Source: Trichodelitschia bisporula (taxonomy: Eukaryota; Ascomycota; Dothideomycetes; Phaeotrichales; Phaeotrichaceae). From it: DNA of 64,000 bases. Position 1 is the stretch's first letter. The number at the start of each line of letters is the position of its first letter. The stretch lies in the NCBI GenBank assembly GCA_010356995.1, contig ML996695.1, positions 381,061-445,060 on the forward strand. The letters are read 5' to 3'. Below, one piece after another: positions 33,606-45,320 of this stretch. The translations under genes were made by a program, and so were the position numbers. The notes beneath the pieces were generated by a model, which had not been told where the DNA came from, did no database searches, and worked only from the letters and a program-made list of their open reading frames with translations.

Positions 33606-36178
33606 CTACTCGCCCTCCGAGCTCGTGCTAGAGCTAGAGGAGTCAGAGTCCTCCACATCCTCGCGCTGCTCCTCATTCCGGTCCTCCTCCCTCTTGCCCA
33701 TCCACACAACATTGTTTAGGAACTCCGCATCATCGAGCTCAACGGACATAGGTCCGTCAGCGCGCTCAAAATGCTCCAGTTCATCCTTGGCCAGTTCGTA
33801 CAGATCAGATATGTCCGTGCCGTCTGTCTTCCCAGCCTTGATCCGATCCTTGATGGTCACCAGCTGGTCAAAAAAACCATCGTAAATGTTCGGGCGCACA
33901 TAATCCAGCAGCGCAGGGGCATGCTTGGCGTTGATGCAGAAAATACCCTCGCAGCGTGTCGCCGCAATGATGATTACCGCCAGGAGGAACGCGCGCGATG
34001 GATTCTTCTCACGAGACAAGTCCTTCAGCATGTCCTTGAGCCGCACGAGCTTAGCATTGACCAACGCCGGGCTCTTGAGGTAGTGGATATGAAGCTTGTT
34101 GTGGAACCTATGCAAGGATTCCCACACCTTCATGTTGCGGGTTGCCAGATGGGCTTCGAGCTTCTCGACCGCATGAACGATCGGGTAGCTCCGAACCATC
34201 TTCTTGGCCTTGGCTTTCTCGAGAGCGCGGGGGATCAAGTCATTGCGGATGTACGATTCCTGCGAGCTGAGGAACTTGTCGGAGAACTTGAATTGTTGGT
34301 CATTGATCGCGGTGGCGGCGAGTTGTACCAGCCCGGTGACCCGTGGTTGCCAGTAACCCAAGAAGAGACTCAGGGCGGCTTTGTCTTGTTCCTCGCACGC
34401 CTCCTTCATGGCTGACTGACTGAGCTCGGGAAGACCAAGCTCCGGCTGAGCCCAAAGCAAGTCTATCAAACGCTGCGACGGGCGTGTGGTAACACTGTGC
34501 TCTTTGTCTGACCGTACGACAGAGTACTTGAGCGGGTGGAAGACAACCAACCCCAAAGACTCGGTGGCAATGTTTTCAGCTGCGAAGAGGCTCTTGAGAT
34601 GCGAGACGAGCCTCTTGCTCATGTGGCGGGTAACGCGAACACCCTTTGAAGCCTTCGCTTCCCACATGGACACACCCCAGTGTTTGGCGGTGGTGCGCAC
34701 ATAGTTGATGAAGCGATCGACCCACACCTGGGGCACCACGAACTCCTCCAAAACAATGAAGTCATTATACTTCTCCAATCCTAAGGAAACCGTCTCGGCC
34801 GATAAGGCGAACTTTGAGCAACGAAGTGACCGGAGCTTGTTTACAATGATCAGGCGCATCTTTTCTCCCGCGTGGTGTGGAAGCGGGTTCAGAAACTCCT
34901 GTAGGTAGGTCAGTTGCGCACATATGCTCCGAAGAAAGTTTGACAAACCTTGAGCTCCAGTGCCTTGGACTCCTTGAACAGTGCGTTGGCGCTCTCGGCC
35001 AACCACGCGTCCAGGTACGCTTCGGACACGAGAGTGCCCGATATGATCCTCAACGAGGAAGTCCGTCGATCCTCTGGCAGCGTCTCCACTAAGGCCTTAG
35101 CCGCCCTCTCGTCGCGGTCGAGGAAGTAAATCCTTCCCGCAACTAAGGCCTGAAGCATGTCCGCCATTTCGTCGTAAGTTACCTCACCAGGGACAAAGGT
35201 AAGTGGAGTGCCGGCAGTCCAACGACCACACTCATCAGCCTTCTCCATATCATTCGGGATCAGCTGCTTAAGGATGATGATCGCCTTCTCGCCCGTCAGA
35301 CCGTACAATTCCTGCAAAGTCCAAGACGCAGGCCTATATAATTAGCCATGTCCCAGTATGAGGATCTAGTTATGAAGGAAGCACGTACTTCTTGTCGGCA
35401 ATTGCGTCGGCAATCTTCTTGCTACCTTCAGCTTTGAAGCGCTCGTAGAGGTCCACTGTCGTGGCGACAGTGCACTCCGTTTCCTCATCGGAATAAAAAT
35501 TGAGCCACATCAATGCCTGTTCCATCGTCCTTTGGGCTAACCAGAGGGGCCTGATGCTGGATTCCTTGATGTCATACGTCATGCTGACGTCGTTCAGGTC
35601 CACAAACCCCTTTGCGGCGAACTTGCGGATGTGACGTGCGACTTCAAGCTTACGAGGGCTACGTAGGGGTCAGCTGTATATCGGACTGAGAGCGAAGGGC
35701 TTACTTTGAAAGCAGCATCTTGCCGTCGCGACTGGTGACGAAGCCCTTCGCCAGACGGAGCAAGACATCATGTTCGACATGCCAGTGATCTGCGACATCC
35801 GTAACAGATATCTGAAAGCGCCCCTTGGAGTCTGTGTCGTCTTCAACTGTCTGATCTTCAACTGTGTTAGCGGAGCTATACCGATATTGTGTAGAGACAT
35901 ACCGATCGGTGCGGGTAATACGGAAATTGGATGGGGCACTTTTATGATTGGATACCTTCATTCTCGACCAAATGGTCAAGGCGCTGGATCAGCTGGCTAC
36001 ACGAGTAGAAGCCATCGCCCGTGGTGCGTGGAACCAGAGGAATGACCTCTTCACCATCCTCGTATTCGACCTCGGCAAGCGGGAAGCGCTTGACGTAGTT
36101 CGCGACGTCTAATTGAGAAAAGCTCGGCACGCAATCAGTAACCGGGAGCGAGATCTCGGGTGAGGGTGAGAAAGGCAT
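33606..36178 (-). CDS. UFL1-like protein (UFM1 ligase family), multi-exon
   Basis: Five minus-strand exons: 36178..35956, 35861..35705, 35658..35389, 35333..34949, 34898..33606, total 775 aa; human UFL1 has 794. The N-terminal half is a chain of winged-helix-like units: FYSCSQLIQRLDHLVENE, RFQISVTDVADHWHVEHDVL, VARHIRKFAAKGFVDLNDVS followed by MTYDIKESSI, and LTGEKAIIILKQLIPND. These resemble the UFL1 stretch with VNxxDLQ and a VTISELCKTYDLP-like step. The C-terminal half is helical, with FLLAVIIIAATRCEGIFCIN then HAPALLDYVRPNIYDGFF, comparable to the UFL1 end, and a Ser/Glu tail. UFL1 transfers UFM1 to ER ribosomes with DDRGK1. Assignment is by remembered pattern and length, not an alignment. 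The start at 36178 is chosen over an ATG at 36283 with a poor leader. Confidence 0.5.
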
Positions 36179-36483
36179 TTTACAGGGACAACAATTGTGT
36201 TTGCAGAAGTAAGGTGTTGAAAGAGGAAGAAGTTGGAGAGTAGAACTAAATGGAGTTGACATGTTACCATTGTCGATGCGCACGGGCCACGGGCTATAGA
36301 TTTCCCGGGAGAGTTGTTTCTGTCAGCAAATCAGCGGGCGAAATGCGGAAGTGCCAAGCGCCGTATCGACAACGTCCAGCGCTTCTTTGCTGTCCCGGCT
36401 TCACTCGGCCAAAGTCTAGAGAATAAACGTGTGGCCTTGATCCTTCGACCACCCCTCAATCAAACACAAGAACAGGCGACGAG
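36179..36483. promoter_or_regulatory. Divergent promoter between the UFL1-like gene and mitochondrial uS14
   Basis: About 305 bases between two start codons on opposite strands. It must hold both promoters if the start choices are right. No specific motif was recognised. Confidence 0.45.
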
Positions 36484-36945
36484 ATGGCCCAGTTCCGTGC
36501 GAATCGCCTCGATCTGGGCTGCTTCATCAACAAGTTCGTCATCCGAGACCACACCAAGCGCAAGGTTTTTACCGAGTATGAGACGGAGAGGTATGCTTTC
36601 AAAGCCATTGATCTTTGTCACACTATTTCTAGGGCTCATGGCTAACCATGACAAACAGGCAAGCTCTCCGGTACATCATCCGTAACACCACGCTGCCGCA
36701 GCGCATGCGCGCTTCCGCGCAACTGAAGCTCTCGCAAATGCATTGCTACACCCGACCCACGCAGATCCACAATCGGTGCTTGATGGGCGGAAAGGGTCGC
36801 GGTGTGTTTAGAGATTTTAGGATGGCAAGGGTAAGTTCCCTGTCATGGTTTGTAGCGGTATATACTGACGCCGGTTTGAAAGTATCAATTCCGTGTCAAC
36901 GCGCTCGAAGGAAATATCCCCGGCGTCAAGAAAGCCAGTTGGTAA
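36484..36945 (+). CDS. Mitochondrial small-subunit ribosomal protein uS14m (MRP2)
   Basis: Three exons, 36484..36590, 36659..36830 and 36883..36945 (113 aa). The protein reads MAQFRANRLDLGCFINKFVI, then RQALRYIIRNTTLPQRMRAS, CYTRPTQIHNRCLMGGKGRG and FRDFRMARYQFRVNALEGNI, ending GVKKASW. The RCxxxGKxRGxxRxFxxxR block and the KASW end are hallmarks of uS14, here of the mitochondrial type (yeast Mrp2). It belongs to the head of the mitoribosome small subunit. Introns have GTATGC and GTAAGT donors and remain in frame. Confidence 0.92.
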
Positions 36946-37451
36946 AGCGAGTTCACGACTTCGACTCTGGACGACGTGCCGGATATCGCACGACCACCCT
37001 CAAGAAGCTTGTGTACGACACGCAGTGGTGAAGATCGATGGGGCGATAGACGCTGCCATCATTGTGTATTCAGTGTATTCTTATGGCTTTACGGTGTATA
37101 TTTGGGCACATAGAAGGCGTTCGGACATCATGAGCATCTTTGTGGGAAAGTGCAATGAGGATGCCAAACTCTTTGGAAGTCATCATCTGCGCCATCGGTT
37201 TGTCTCGTCTTGACGTTTTTCGATTGTGAGCGTTACGACGCGCGGCTGCTGTTTATCGAGGGCCCTGTGTTTGCTCATTTTGGGGGCTTGGAAGTTGCAG
37301 CTCACCCACTTCACCACCACACCACCACCACCCTTTCTCATTCCGCCGTTTGTACATCGAGTCTCCAACAACTTTTCTACCTCTTTTTTATGCCCATCGG
37401 CTCTGCAACCCCCTCACAAAATTTCAAGTCATAGCGCTTCCGGAGATCACC
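36946..37451. other. Intergenic region
   Basis: About 505 bases between uS14m and the Arb2-domain gene, with no supported gene. The part from 37300 is CT/CA-rich, as expected for a leader. Confidence 0.5.
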
Positions 37452-39244
37452 ATGTTCCGTAGATTCGTTGCTTCGTTCCCTAAAGATCCCGTCTTCAAGG
37501 CGGACATGAAGACTCTGGGCTACCAGATAAATGAAAAGGACCAAATCCGCAGCATCGAGAAGCCCGATCAGCCCTACAACTTCTTCATTACAGGCAACGA
37601 GCGCTACAATGAGGTACATCGCGAGGCCCTGCACAGTAAGTTACTGCGTTAAACCATTACCTGACGGGTTATCTGACATCATCGGACAGTCTGTGTGCGC
37701 CATGTTGTATCCAAGCGCATGGCCGAGCTGGGTGTCGCCCCGCACTACCTACCGGATTGCACTACGACGAAGCCGGACGGCCCTCACATTCCAATCTTCA
37801 TGACGGCGCCGGAGATCCTGAAGACAAAGAAGTGCATCATCGTCATTGCCGGTGATATCACGAAAGACTTGGGTATCTTCTCCTACCGCAAGGTTAACGG
37901 CGATGACGGAATTGACAGCGGAACATGTATTGCCGTCGTGAAGGAGCTCAAGCGCCTGTCCGAAGAGAATTGTGACGAGGAGCCAGGCGTCATTGTGCTC
38001 AACACCGGCGGGCTGCTCTACTCGTGGAAGGAGAATTCCGCCATGACGATGGAAACCTGGCAGGCGCGCAAGCGCAAGTCTGCCTTCCATCCTGCCATCC
38101 ACGACGACCTTGTACACAATCGTTTGGCCGGCAACCGCACCACGGAGGAGCATGTCGGATACGTTTTTGAGAACGTCATCGGCAATGCGAAGTTCGTCAA
38201 TCCGGGCGCCAAGGTCTATCTTGTCGGGATTGAATCTGGAGGGGACAGCGCGATTGACTTTTTTAAAGGTCGTGGTATGTAGCATTCGTGCCATTTGTGT
38301 GACCTGATTAACTTGTTTTAGGCGAGTCGTTCATTCCTCGTGTGGCAGCCATTGCTCTGATGGAGCCGTTCCACTATGCCGATCTCCCTTCGAAGATGAA
38401 GACCTGGCTCGAGCAGCGTGCGCGCGCCTGGACTGTTTGCGCAGGCGAGATAAACACCTGTGTGGCGGTCCCGACTCGCGACGGACAGCCCAAGGACCGA
38501 GAGGAGCTGCTCGGGCCGTACGATCTTCCCAATGCTATGTGTCCGGTCTTTTCCTCGACCGAACCCATGTTTATGGAGCTCGTCTTTCCGACTGTCTACA
38601 AGGAGGTCCTGAAATGGTTCGCGAAGGTGGCGGAGAACGAGGAGGACTACTGCAACCCACCGTTTGAGGCAGTAGCATACAATGAGCCTGAGAGACCGTA
38701 TGAGCCGTACGAGCATCCTGATGAGGACGAGAACGAGGATAGCAAGCCTGAGGACAACAAGGTCGAGGAGAGCGCAGCCAAGGAGAGCAAGTCTGAGGAT
38801 AAGCCGATGAAGGACGAACTCGACGAGAGCAAGTTGAAAGACGGCAACAACGAAGAGGCTTCGTCTGCTCCGACCAAACCCCCCCAAGCTGACTCCGTCG
38901 GCACGGAATCCAAGCAGATCACGGAGCCAAACCTTGAGGAGCCCGTGGCCGCCGAACCGCAAGGCCTCACCATCGAACCAGCTAACATCCCGCTCCCGGC
39001 CACTCCTGCCCCAGGCGAGTCTGGCCGTTCAACAGCCACCGCTCACCACCCCATGAACGATGCAGACCTCTTCAATAACATCCCCTCGCCTAACTTTGCA
39101 TCTACCCCCCTGCTCCCCTCCATATACGCCGGCGACACGCCGCTGTACACGCCGCCCAGCCTCGCCGCCGAGACCGGGAAAGGCTTGCACGCTACGGATC
39201 CGGGTGCCGACGACGCCGCGCCCACTGCTGATGAGCGGACCTAG
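37452..39244 (+). CDS. Arb2-domain protein
   Basis: Three exons, 37452..37635, 37690..38274, 38322..39244 (563 aa). The Arb2 domain fills the first about 320 residues: MFRRFVASFPKDPVFKADMK, LGYQINEKDQIRSIEKPDQP, YNFFITGNERYNEVHREAL, KKCIIVIAGDITKDLGIFSY, GVIVLNTGGLLYSWKENSAM, GNRTTEEHVGYVFENVIGN and AKVYLVGIESGGDSAIDFF, an alpha/beta-hydrolase-like fold. The family includes fission yeast Arb2 (Argonaute chaperone complex) and animal FAM172A. The C-terminal 200 residues are acidic Lys/Glu/Asp/Ser repeats (DEDENEDSKPEDNKVEESAA) and disordered. A link to RNA silencing here is only family analogy. Confidence 0.82.
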
Positions 39245-40365
39245 CCCTATCGCAGTGATTAGGCGGGCGATCACGATTATTCGCGCGGCTCAGGCTATGG
39301 TCCAGGTGCTAAATTTACTACTGCCCAGACGTCGAGAGTGCGAACGTGATCGTGGGACTAGGGGTCTTATTGTGTAGATCGGGATCGGTGGAGGGTCGGT
39401 ATGGACTTGCTCTTATGGAGTGGTTACGTGGATAGTAGAGCGTATGACGTTTCTACTTGCCGAGTGAGTGTGATCTGATGTGCGCGACGTAAGCCTGTTC
39501 CCGACGCTGCGGGCAGCGGCCTGGTTGGATGTCAAACGAGTATTCTCGGTCTTTGATACACCGAGTAGTAAAGGGTCCCCCCCACTTCCAGGTGTCGGGT
39601 ATATGACCCCGATAGTGCCCAGCCCCTCCCGGGCCAGCAAGGCTGAAGCCCGCTCTGGGCGGGGGGGCGCAAAGCGGCTCCCTGGCAGCCTCTCACCGTG
39701 CCGTGGGGGCATATGTACATAGTAGCCGTAGATGACAGCGGCCAGATGATGTGTAAGCACGGATCGCCACCTTGACTGAGCGTCGGGGTTGGCATGTCTG
39801 ATGCGGCGATGTCGCCGCTGTGTTGCGGCGTTTGGTTGGTCAGGTGAGATGAAAGCTTCTAGAAGGGTACCGAGTTTGGTTCGGGTTGTTTATGGTGCTT
39901 TTACTTGCGGGATGGAGGGCTGGGCGTGGTGTGCTTAGGGGCAGCGTGGGGGTGGGGGCGTGCCTGTGATGGTGAGAGGCACGGCACGGAAAACTGTGAT
40001 CGTAAGGCTGGAAGCATGTAGATTCCACGCTCATTACATACGTGCCGTCGGGGATACGCGAGGTCGTGCTTGCGCCTCGCGACCCAAAAGCGGTGCTCAC
40101 TATCCTATCCTACAGTCGAGACCCGCCCGTGCTCATGCCGTCTCGTGGTATCAGTATCGCAAGAAAAGCCTTTTCCAAAGTTTCCATATCCTGCGCCGTG
40201 CCGCGCCGTGGCATGCCTGCCGTCTAGTGTCCTTTCCCTTTCCCATGTTTGTCCATTCCGTTCCGTTTCGCTGTGCGCCGGTTGTATGCAATGCTGCGGT
40301 GTCGAACCGCAAAAACGAGTCCCCCGTCTCATCCCCCTCTTGCCAGTGATTCCGGCGCGCCATCA
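39245..40365. other. Convergent intergenic region
   Basis: About 1.1 kb between the Arb2-domain stop and the stop of the first receptor gene on the other strand. Short frames lack support, and no repeat was recognised. Confidence 0.45.
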
Positions 40366-41767
40366 TCAATACCCCACCGGCTTCGTCCCAAACTCCAAAC
40401 TCGCCGGACTAGCCCCCCCCTCCTCCCCCTCCTTCCCCGTCCACAGCCGATGCGTAGATCCCGTCTCATCCGGCACCGCAAGGCCAGGAACAGTCGGACT
40501 CTCCCTCCTCCTCTTCGCCGCCGCCTTCTCCTCCTCCGTCATCGGATGACTTCTCACCTCCACCGTCGTATGCTGCTTAATATTCACAAACCCGAGCGGA
40601 TCAGGACTGTTAATCGCGAGCCCAGCGCCGCGATCATCCAAGGTGCCAGGCATCCCGCCGTAGCTCTTGTCGACGAAGAAAATGACCTCGCCCTCGGGAC
40701 TGTCGGGCACGTACTCGCAGCGCGTTTCGGTGCCGAAGGGGTCTTTGCCGCCCCAGGGGACGCGGAAGGTTTCTAGCCCGCCGGTGTCTGGGGGCGGTTC
40801 GTCGGAGAAGAGCATGATGCGCCGGGTGATGCTGTACAGAATGACGTCGAGCCAGCCGTTGGATGTGATCATCCCGCCCGCCAGGCAGAAGAAGGTGTAC
40901 TTGGGGTAGCGCTCGTGGCCGCCCATGCTGTACAGACGTAGAGTGACGAGCGGCAGCGTGCACACGACGTACACAACCGGATACACAACCATAAGTTTCG
41001 CGGCTTTCCGCGCATGACGCGCCTGCGTCTTGCTAGCGTAGAAATTGCCCTGCAAGCGCGAGCGCACACAGATGTACAGAGCGATGTAAATAAACGCCGT
41101 GCCAAATTCAAATAGGATGATCCAGAAGTAGTGCAGCCAGAGCCGGATCTTCTGGTACTTGGCGTTGACCCAGCACCAGCTCACGGCGCGGACGTAGAGT
41201 TGCGGGTGCTGCGCTACACCGGCGACGGCGGTGCCGTAGATGAAGAGCCAGATTGCGATGATGGTTAGGAGGAAGGATTTTGTGCTGAGGCGGTAGTCGA
41301 AGAGGACGGTTGCGAAGGTGTGCAGGCCGATGGCGAAGCAGAAGGCTCCGGAGCCCATGTCGCCGGTTGAGACGAACCTGAAGGATCAGCCTGAGATCGA
41401 GTGGAGTGGGGGCGGATCGAGTCTGGCATCACACGACTACATACCAGCCTTGAGCCCAACATGTCGCCGTTCCCACTTCAATCGAGTCCTTGACGAGCCA
41501 TCTTGCATTCAACACAAAGGCAATCGACTGTTGCAGATCCGCACACAAGAGGTTGTAGATGAGGATGACAAACTGGTTGATATGTCGTGACTTGCGCTGC
41601 CAAGTGATGATACGATATGTCAAGAGGACGAGAAGCGTGAGTGTGCTGAGAAACGAGAGGAACCCGAGCACCGCGACTGGAATTAGACCTCTCGCCAGGC
41701 TCTCGGGGAGCGGGGTCAGCGAGCCGGCGAAGCGCTCCTCCACGGCCGGAGGAATCCGAGGCGGCAT
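40366..41767 (-). CDS. Git3/Gpr1-like G-protein-coupled receptor
   Basis: Two minus-strand exons, 41767..41445 and 41377..40366 (444 aa). The start at MPPRIPPAVEERFAGSLTPL is followed by hydrophobic helices: GLIPVAVLGFLSFLSTLTLL, then RHINQFVILIYNLLCADLQQ (the NLLCADLQQS motif of this class), and TCWAQGWFVSTGDMGSGAFC across the splice. Then come IAIWLFIYGTAVAGV, WCWVNAKYQKIRLWLHYFWI, KLMVVYPVVYVVCTLPLVTL with the Y-P-V...LP-L pattern of helix 6, and helix 7 near GMITSNGWLDVILYSITRR. Seven helices and a long cytosolic tail fit the fungal glucose/cAMP-receptor-like group. The ligand is unknown. The 67-nt intron lies between TM helices 2 and 3, as in relatives. Confidence 0.82.
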
Positions 41768-44614
41768 CGTGGTGTATGGTGCACGATGGGAGCCCACGGA
41801 AGGCGTAATCGCTCGCGACTACGACGGGAGGGCAAGACTTCTGGGACTTGTGCGCATGGTTGAAGGCCGACCAAAGATCCTGCGAAGGAGTGTGGATGGT
41901 AAGGTGTGGTGATGGTGGTTGTGGTGGCGTATTCAAGGCGAATGATATGCCTTGCGAGGAACAACGGTACCAAAGGCTAGCGGCTTTAATTCCCAAGGGT
42001 GAGGCTATGGACCGCTATAAGAATGGAGCCCAGCTTGTCGAAAGAGGAAACGGTCGACGGATGATGGGTGAGGGGCCAGACAGACACGAGAGGCGGAGAC
42101 GGAGTATTGTGCAGCTATGGGCCAAAGCCGCCAAACGCGATATAGGCGGACACTGGCCTTAATGCACCAAAGGGAAATACCCAGCAATGCGCATTGTTAC
42201 AAACTTACAACGCCGTCCAGTGGACCTAGCGCCCGGTAGGGAATAAGCCGAAGTTAATCTACCCGAGGGTGCGCAGAACGTGACAGAGAACGCTTCTTCC
42301 TGGCTTATCCATGATCCACATCCCGGGGGGACTCTGAGGACATGGATTCGGACCCCCCGGTTCCAGCTGTCAAGGAAGAGCTTGACGCTTTGCGGTAGTA
42401 AGAGGTCTACTGGCGGAGAGGTAAGGGCTAGAGATGTTGGATCGAAAGGCGGACAGCCGTGCGTGACAGCTTGTGGGATACTGTTCCGATACGGCGTATT
42501 CTCCGGTCCGGCTGTTGGTTTGCTGGGTGTCGAAAACTCCGCAATCATCCCCTTCTTCGTCCCCACATGGCTATCTTACCGCATGCATGGCGCTGCAGCT
42601 ACCACCGCTGTCAGCAGCGGACTACCGAGCCAGTGTCGTCATTCGCCATTCGTCACTCCCACATGCGCCGCCACGATCGATGCAACGGTCTCTCCCAGGT
42701 ATGGCGGCGTCCAGAAAGGAAGCTGGCAAGCGCGGGGCGGCGACAAGCCTTTCGTATCCGTGCTGGGCGTCAGCCACGGTGTCTGGCATCCGCCTGGTCC
42801 GGCTGAGCACGTTTCGCTCATCAGCGGCTGAAGGACGGAGAGAGAAGAGCGGCGATTCACGACGGGGGAGCCTGGGGGGAGACAACGGTCGGAGTTGAGC
42901 TTCATTGCAGGGTGGAGATGCAGGCTTCCAGAAGGTCTGGCACGGTTCTACCCCCAGTCTCTGTGGAAGAGTCAAGGCGTCTCACACTGGGCGTCAAGCC
43001 TTGGGACAAGACTTGTCGCAGGGAAGCCTGGATAACGGAGGCCTGCTGTTACTGGGGGAAGATAGAGTGCTGCAGGGCTGGCTGAGTCGGTTCAGTGCCG
43101 CACTGGCGGCTAAAGAGACAAGATTGTGAGAATTTGTCACCATAGCATCATGAGTATGTAGTGGTGTAGAAGGATTGCAGAGGTTGTCGTCGTTCTTCTC
43201 TTCCTTCCCCAGTGGCGCTGCGGAGGCTGAGATAACCTCCCGAGATGTGGCTTCGCGTAGCCCTGTGGCGTCCCACTATGACGCTACGTCTGACCTTCAG
43301 TTCTTCAACACCACGACGCCTCTCATCACAGCCTTTATCACCACTTTATTTCGCTGCTGTTGGTCTTACCTTCATCCTTCATCTACCATCCATTTTCTTT
43401 GTTGACTGTGCATCAGCCACCGTCTCTAAGAGAATTGCATTATGAAGACTTCCCGTCCGCACAGCCTCTGCCCTCCTCCCATTTGCCGCCCGAACAATAT
43501 GAGCCCGAAAAGCTACAACCAACTGTAACTAATGGCTGAACCGGAAAAAGTGTCAAAGAAGCACGTTCTCGGCCTGTGCGCCGATAGAGCTGATCATATC
43601 ATCAACGTGTCCAACGGTCCAGACGACGCGACATGCCGAGACACGCTGTGTCGCACTCTTTGTTTGCGGGTATCAGCGTCCAGCAACTTCAGCCTCCAAT
43701 TTCATCATCTGTCCTTTCAAAGTTTGGATATGCCCTCCATCTCAGTATCGCACTGACGCAGTTTCTCGTCATGTTGTTCGAAGAGTGACGTCCACGGAGG
43801 CCGTTGATCGACCGAGAAGCGAGTGACGAGCATAGAATCTACCTTCCTAAGCGCGTCATTCAGTATCTAAGTTTTGACACCACGTTACGAACTGTTTGAG
43901 AGCAGCTTTGGTCTCACCCTACAACTTTTGTAAACCAATTCCCCTCAGCACCGCGAGCCCACAAACCATTGCATCTAGACCCACGCCCATAACCGCAGAG
44001 CATATACACCGCGTCCGCATCCCCGCCCAACCTCCAAAACAGACCGGAGAATCTCAAATCTCCAGCCGGAGCGTTTTGTTCCCCCGCCTAAAGCTTCAGC
44101 GCATCACCAGCACGGCCACAGCCTTCGGGTGCGCTCCCCTATCGCTAGACCATTTCACCCTCATCCTTTCTCCTCCCTGGACCCGCGCATGCTAGGAGCC
44201 GATAGACTCCATTCCCACGCCCCCGGGCTTCGGCCGTTTGCCGTGCCACATCCCCAACCCAACGGGCCGCCATCCTGCCTACAACCGTCGGCACATGGCC
44301 TTTGTACAAGACCCGCAACTGCCGAAAAGCAGAACATCCTCGCCCGTATCTGTAAGCTGCCGACTCGCCTCGTATTTCTCCCTGTTGATAAATAACACTG
44401 ATCCCCATAGCCGGGTAGCATGAATGATCCTCGGGCCGTGAACCTAAATCATAATGAAATTCCAAACCCATCCCAATCAGCCTACGCATTCTAGAACTAA
44501 ATCCCCCATGCTGATAATCCATCCTCTCATTCGAACCCCAAAAACATCAACACACATGTAACCAGCGGGAAATCCCGCCCCCCTCTTCTTTCCCCATCCC
44601 TTCACCTCTGCCGA
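41768..44614. other. Long intergenic region
   Basis: About 2.8 kb upstream of the first receptor. Overlapping frames around 42280-42970 on several strands have no family resemblance or splice logic. It may carry receptor promoter elements; nothing specific was found. Confidence 0.4.
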
Positions 44615-44911
44615 TCAAACCGCACGGACCACTCCGCGAGGCTGGACTTGCTGCATGATGCCCAGAGGCCAGGTGTCGCACCAGCGGGGAAGCTTTGTCG
44701 CGGCGGTTGTGCGGCGAAGCTTCGCGATCGATTGTGAAGCGCGGCGGAGTGCTTGGTGGAGTGCTAAGCTTCGGAGTGTAGGAACAGTTTCAGAGCGTGG
44801 AGATGGGGAAGGAAAACCAGGGGCAGGAGGGAAAGCTTGGTAGGAGGGAGTACGGACGTATGGCTTGAGGGTTGCGTGGCCTGGGATCCGGGCGGGGATC
44901 GACCACCGCAT
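44615..44911 (-). CDS. Possible small orphan protein
   Basis: Open frame of 98 codons starting MRWSIPARIPGHATLKPYVR and ending PLGIMQQVQPRGVVRAV. It is basic and lacks acidic residues at its start, and codon use is C-ending as in nearby genes. I recognise no family. A GTGAGT-like site just upstream could mean further exons. Chance occurrence in GC-rich DNA is quite possible. Confidence 0.25.
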   Translation of the reverse strand: MRWSIPARIPGHATLKPYVRTPSYQAFPPAPGFPSPSPRSETVPTLRSLALHQALRRASQSIAKLRRTTAATKLPRWCDTWPLGIMQQVQPRGVVRAV

Positions 44912-44984
44912 GGCGAAGAGATGATTACTCACGCGGCGCAATGGCGGGAATCACTTTACTAGACCGATTGAGCATCTTTTACGA

Positions 44985-45320
44985 GACCTATCGAGCATCT
45001 ACAGAACTAGATACACGAGAGGTCCATGACGATCGACCTAGCTTGAACCATCCGCACGTTATCCAGTTTGAGCCTCTACCAGAATACGCAAGGGACGAAC
45101 CCATTCTAGCGACATCGGACCCAGAGAGTGCAAAGCCATCTTAACCCCTTTTAGCAGATCTATTGTGCGCCTACGATACCAGGCACACGAGAGGTCAACA
45201 ACACACAAACACAGCCCAAACCACCCACGCGATAGCCAGCCTGACCCACCGTCGGAATACCCACGAGGGATGAACCCATTCCAGCGGCATCAGACCCAAC
45301 CAGCGCGAAGCCATCTAAAC
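44985..45320 (+). repeat. Diverged tandem duplication of about 165 bases
   Basis: Copy A (about 44985-45143) and copy B (about 45151-45312) share ACACGAGAGGTC, then AATACNCAAGGGANGAACCC-like sequence and GCAAAGCCATCTTAACC/GCGAAGCCATCTAAACC. Copy B runs into the last codons of the second receptor gene (minus-strand stop near 45315), so the duplicated unit includes its 3' flank. Confidence 0.6.

Noticed and set aside
42280-42898. Overlapping plus-strand frames of 115-183 codons
   Set aside because: Several frames are open at once in GC-rich DNA, and none shows a domain or splice pattern.
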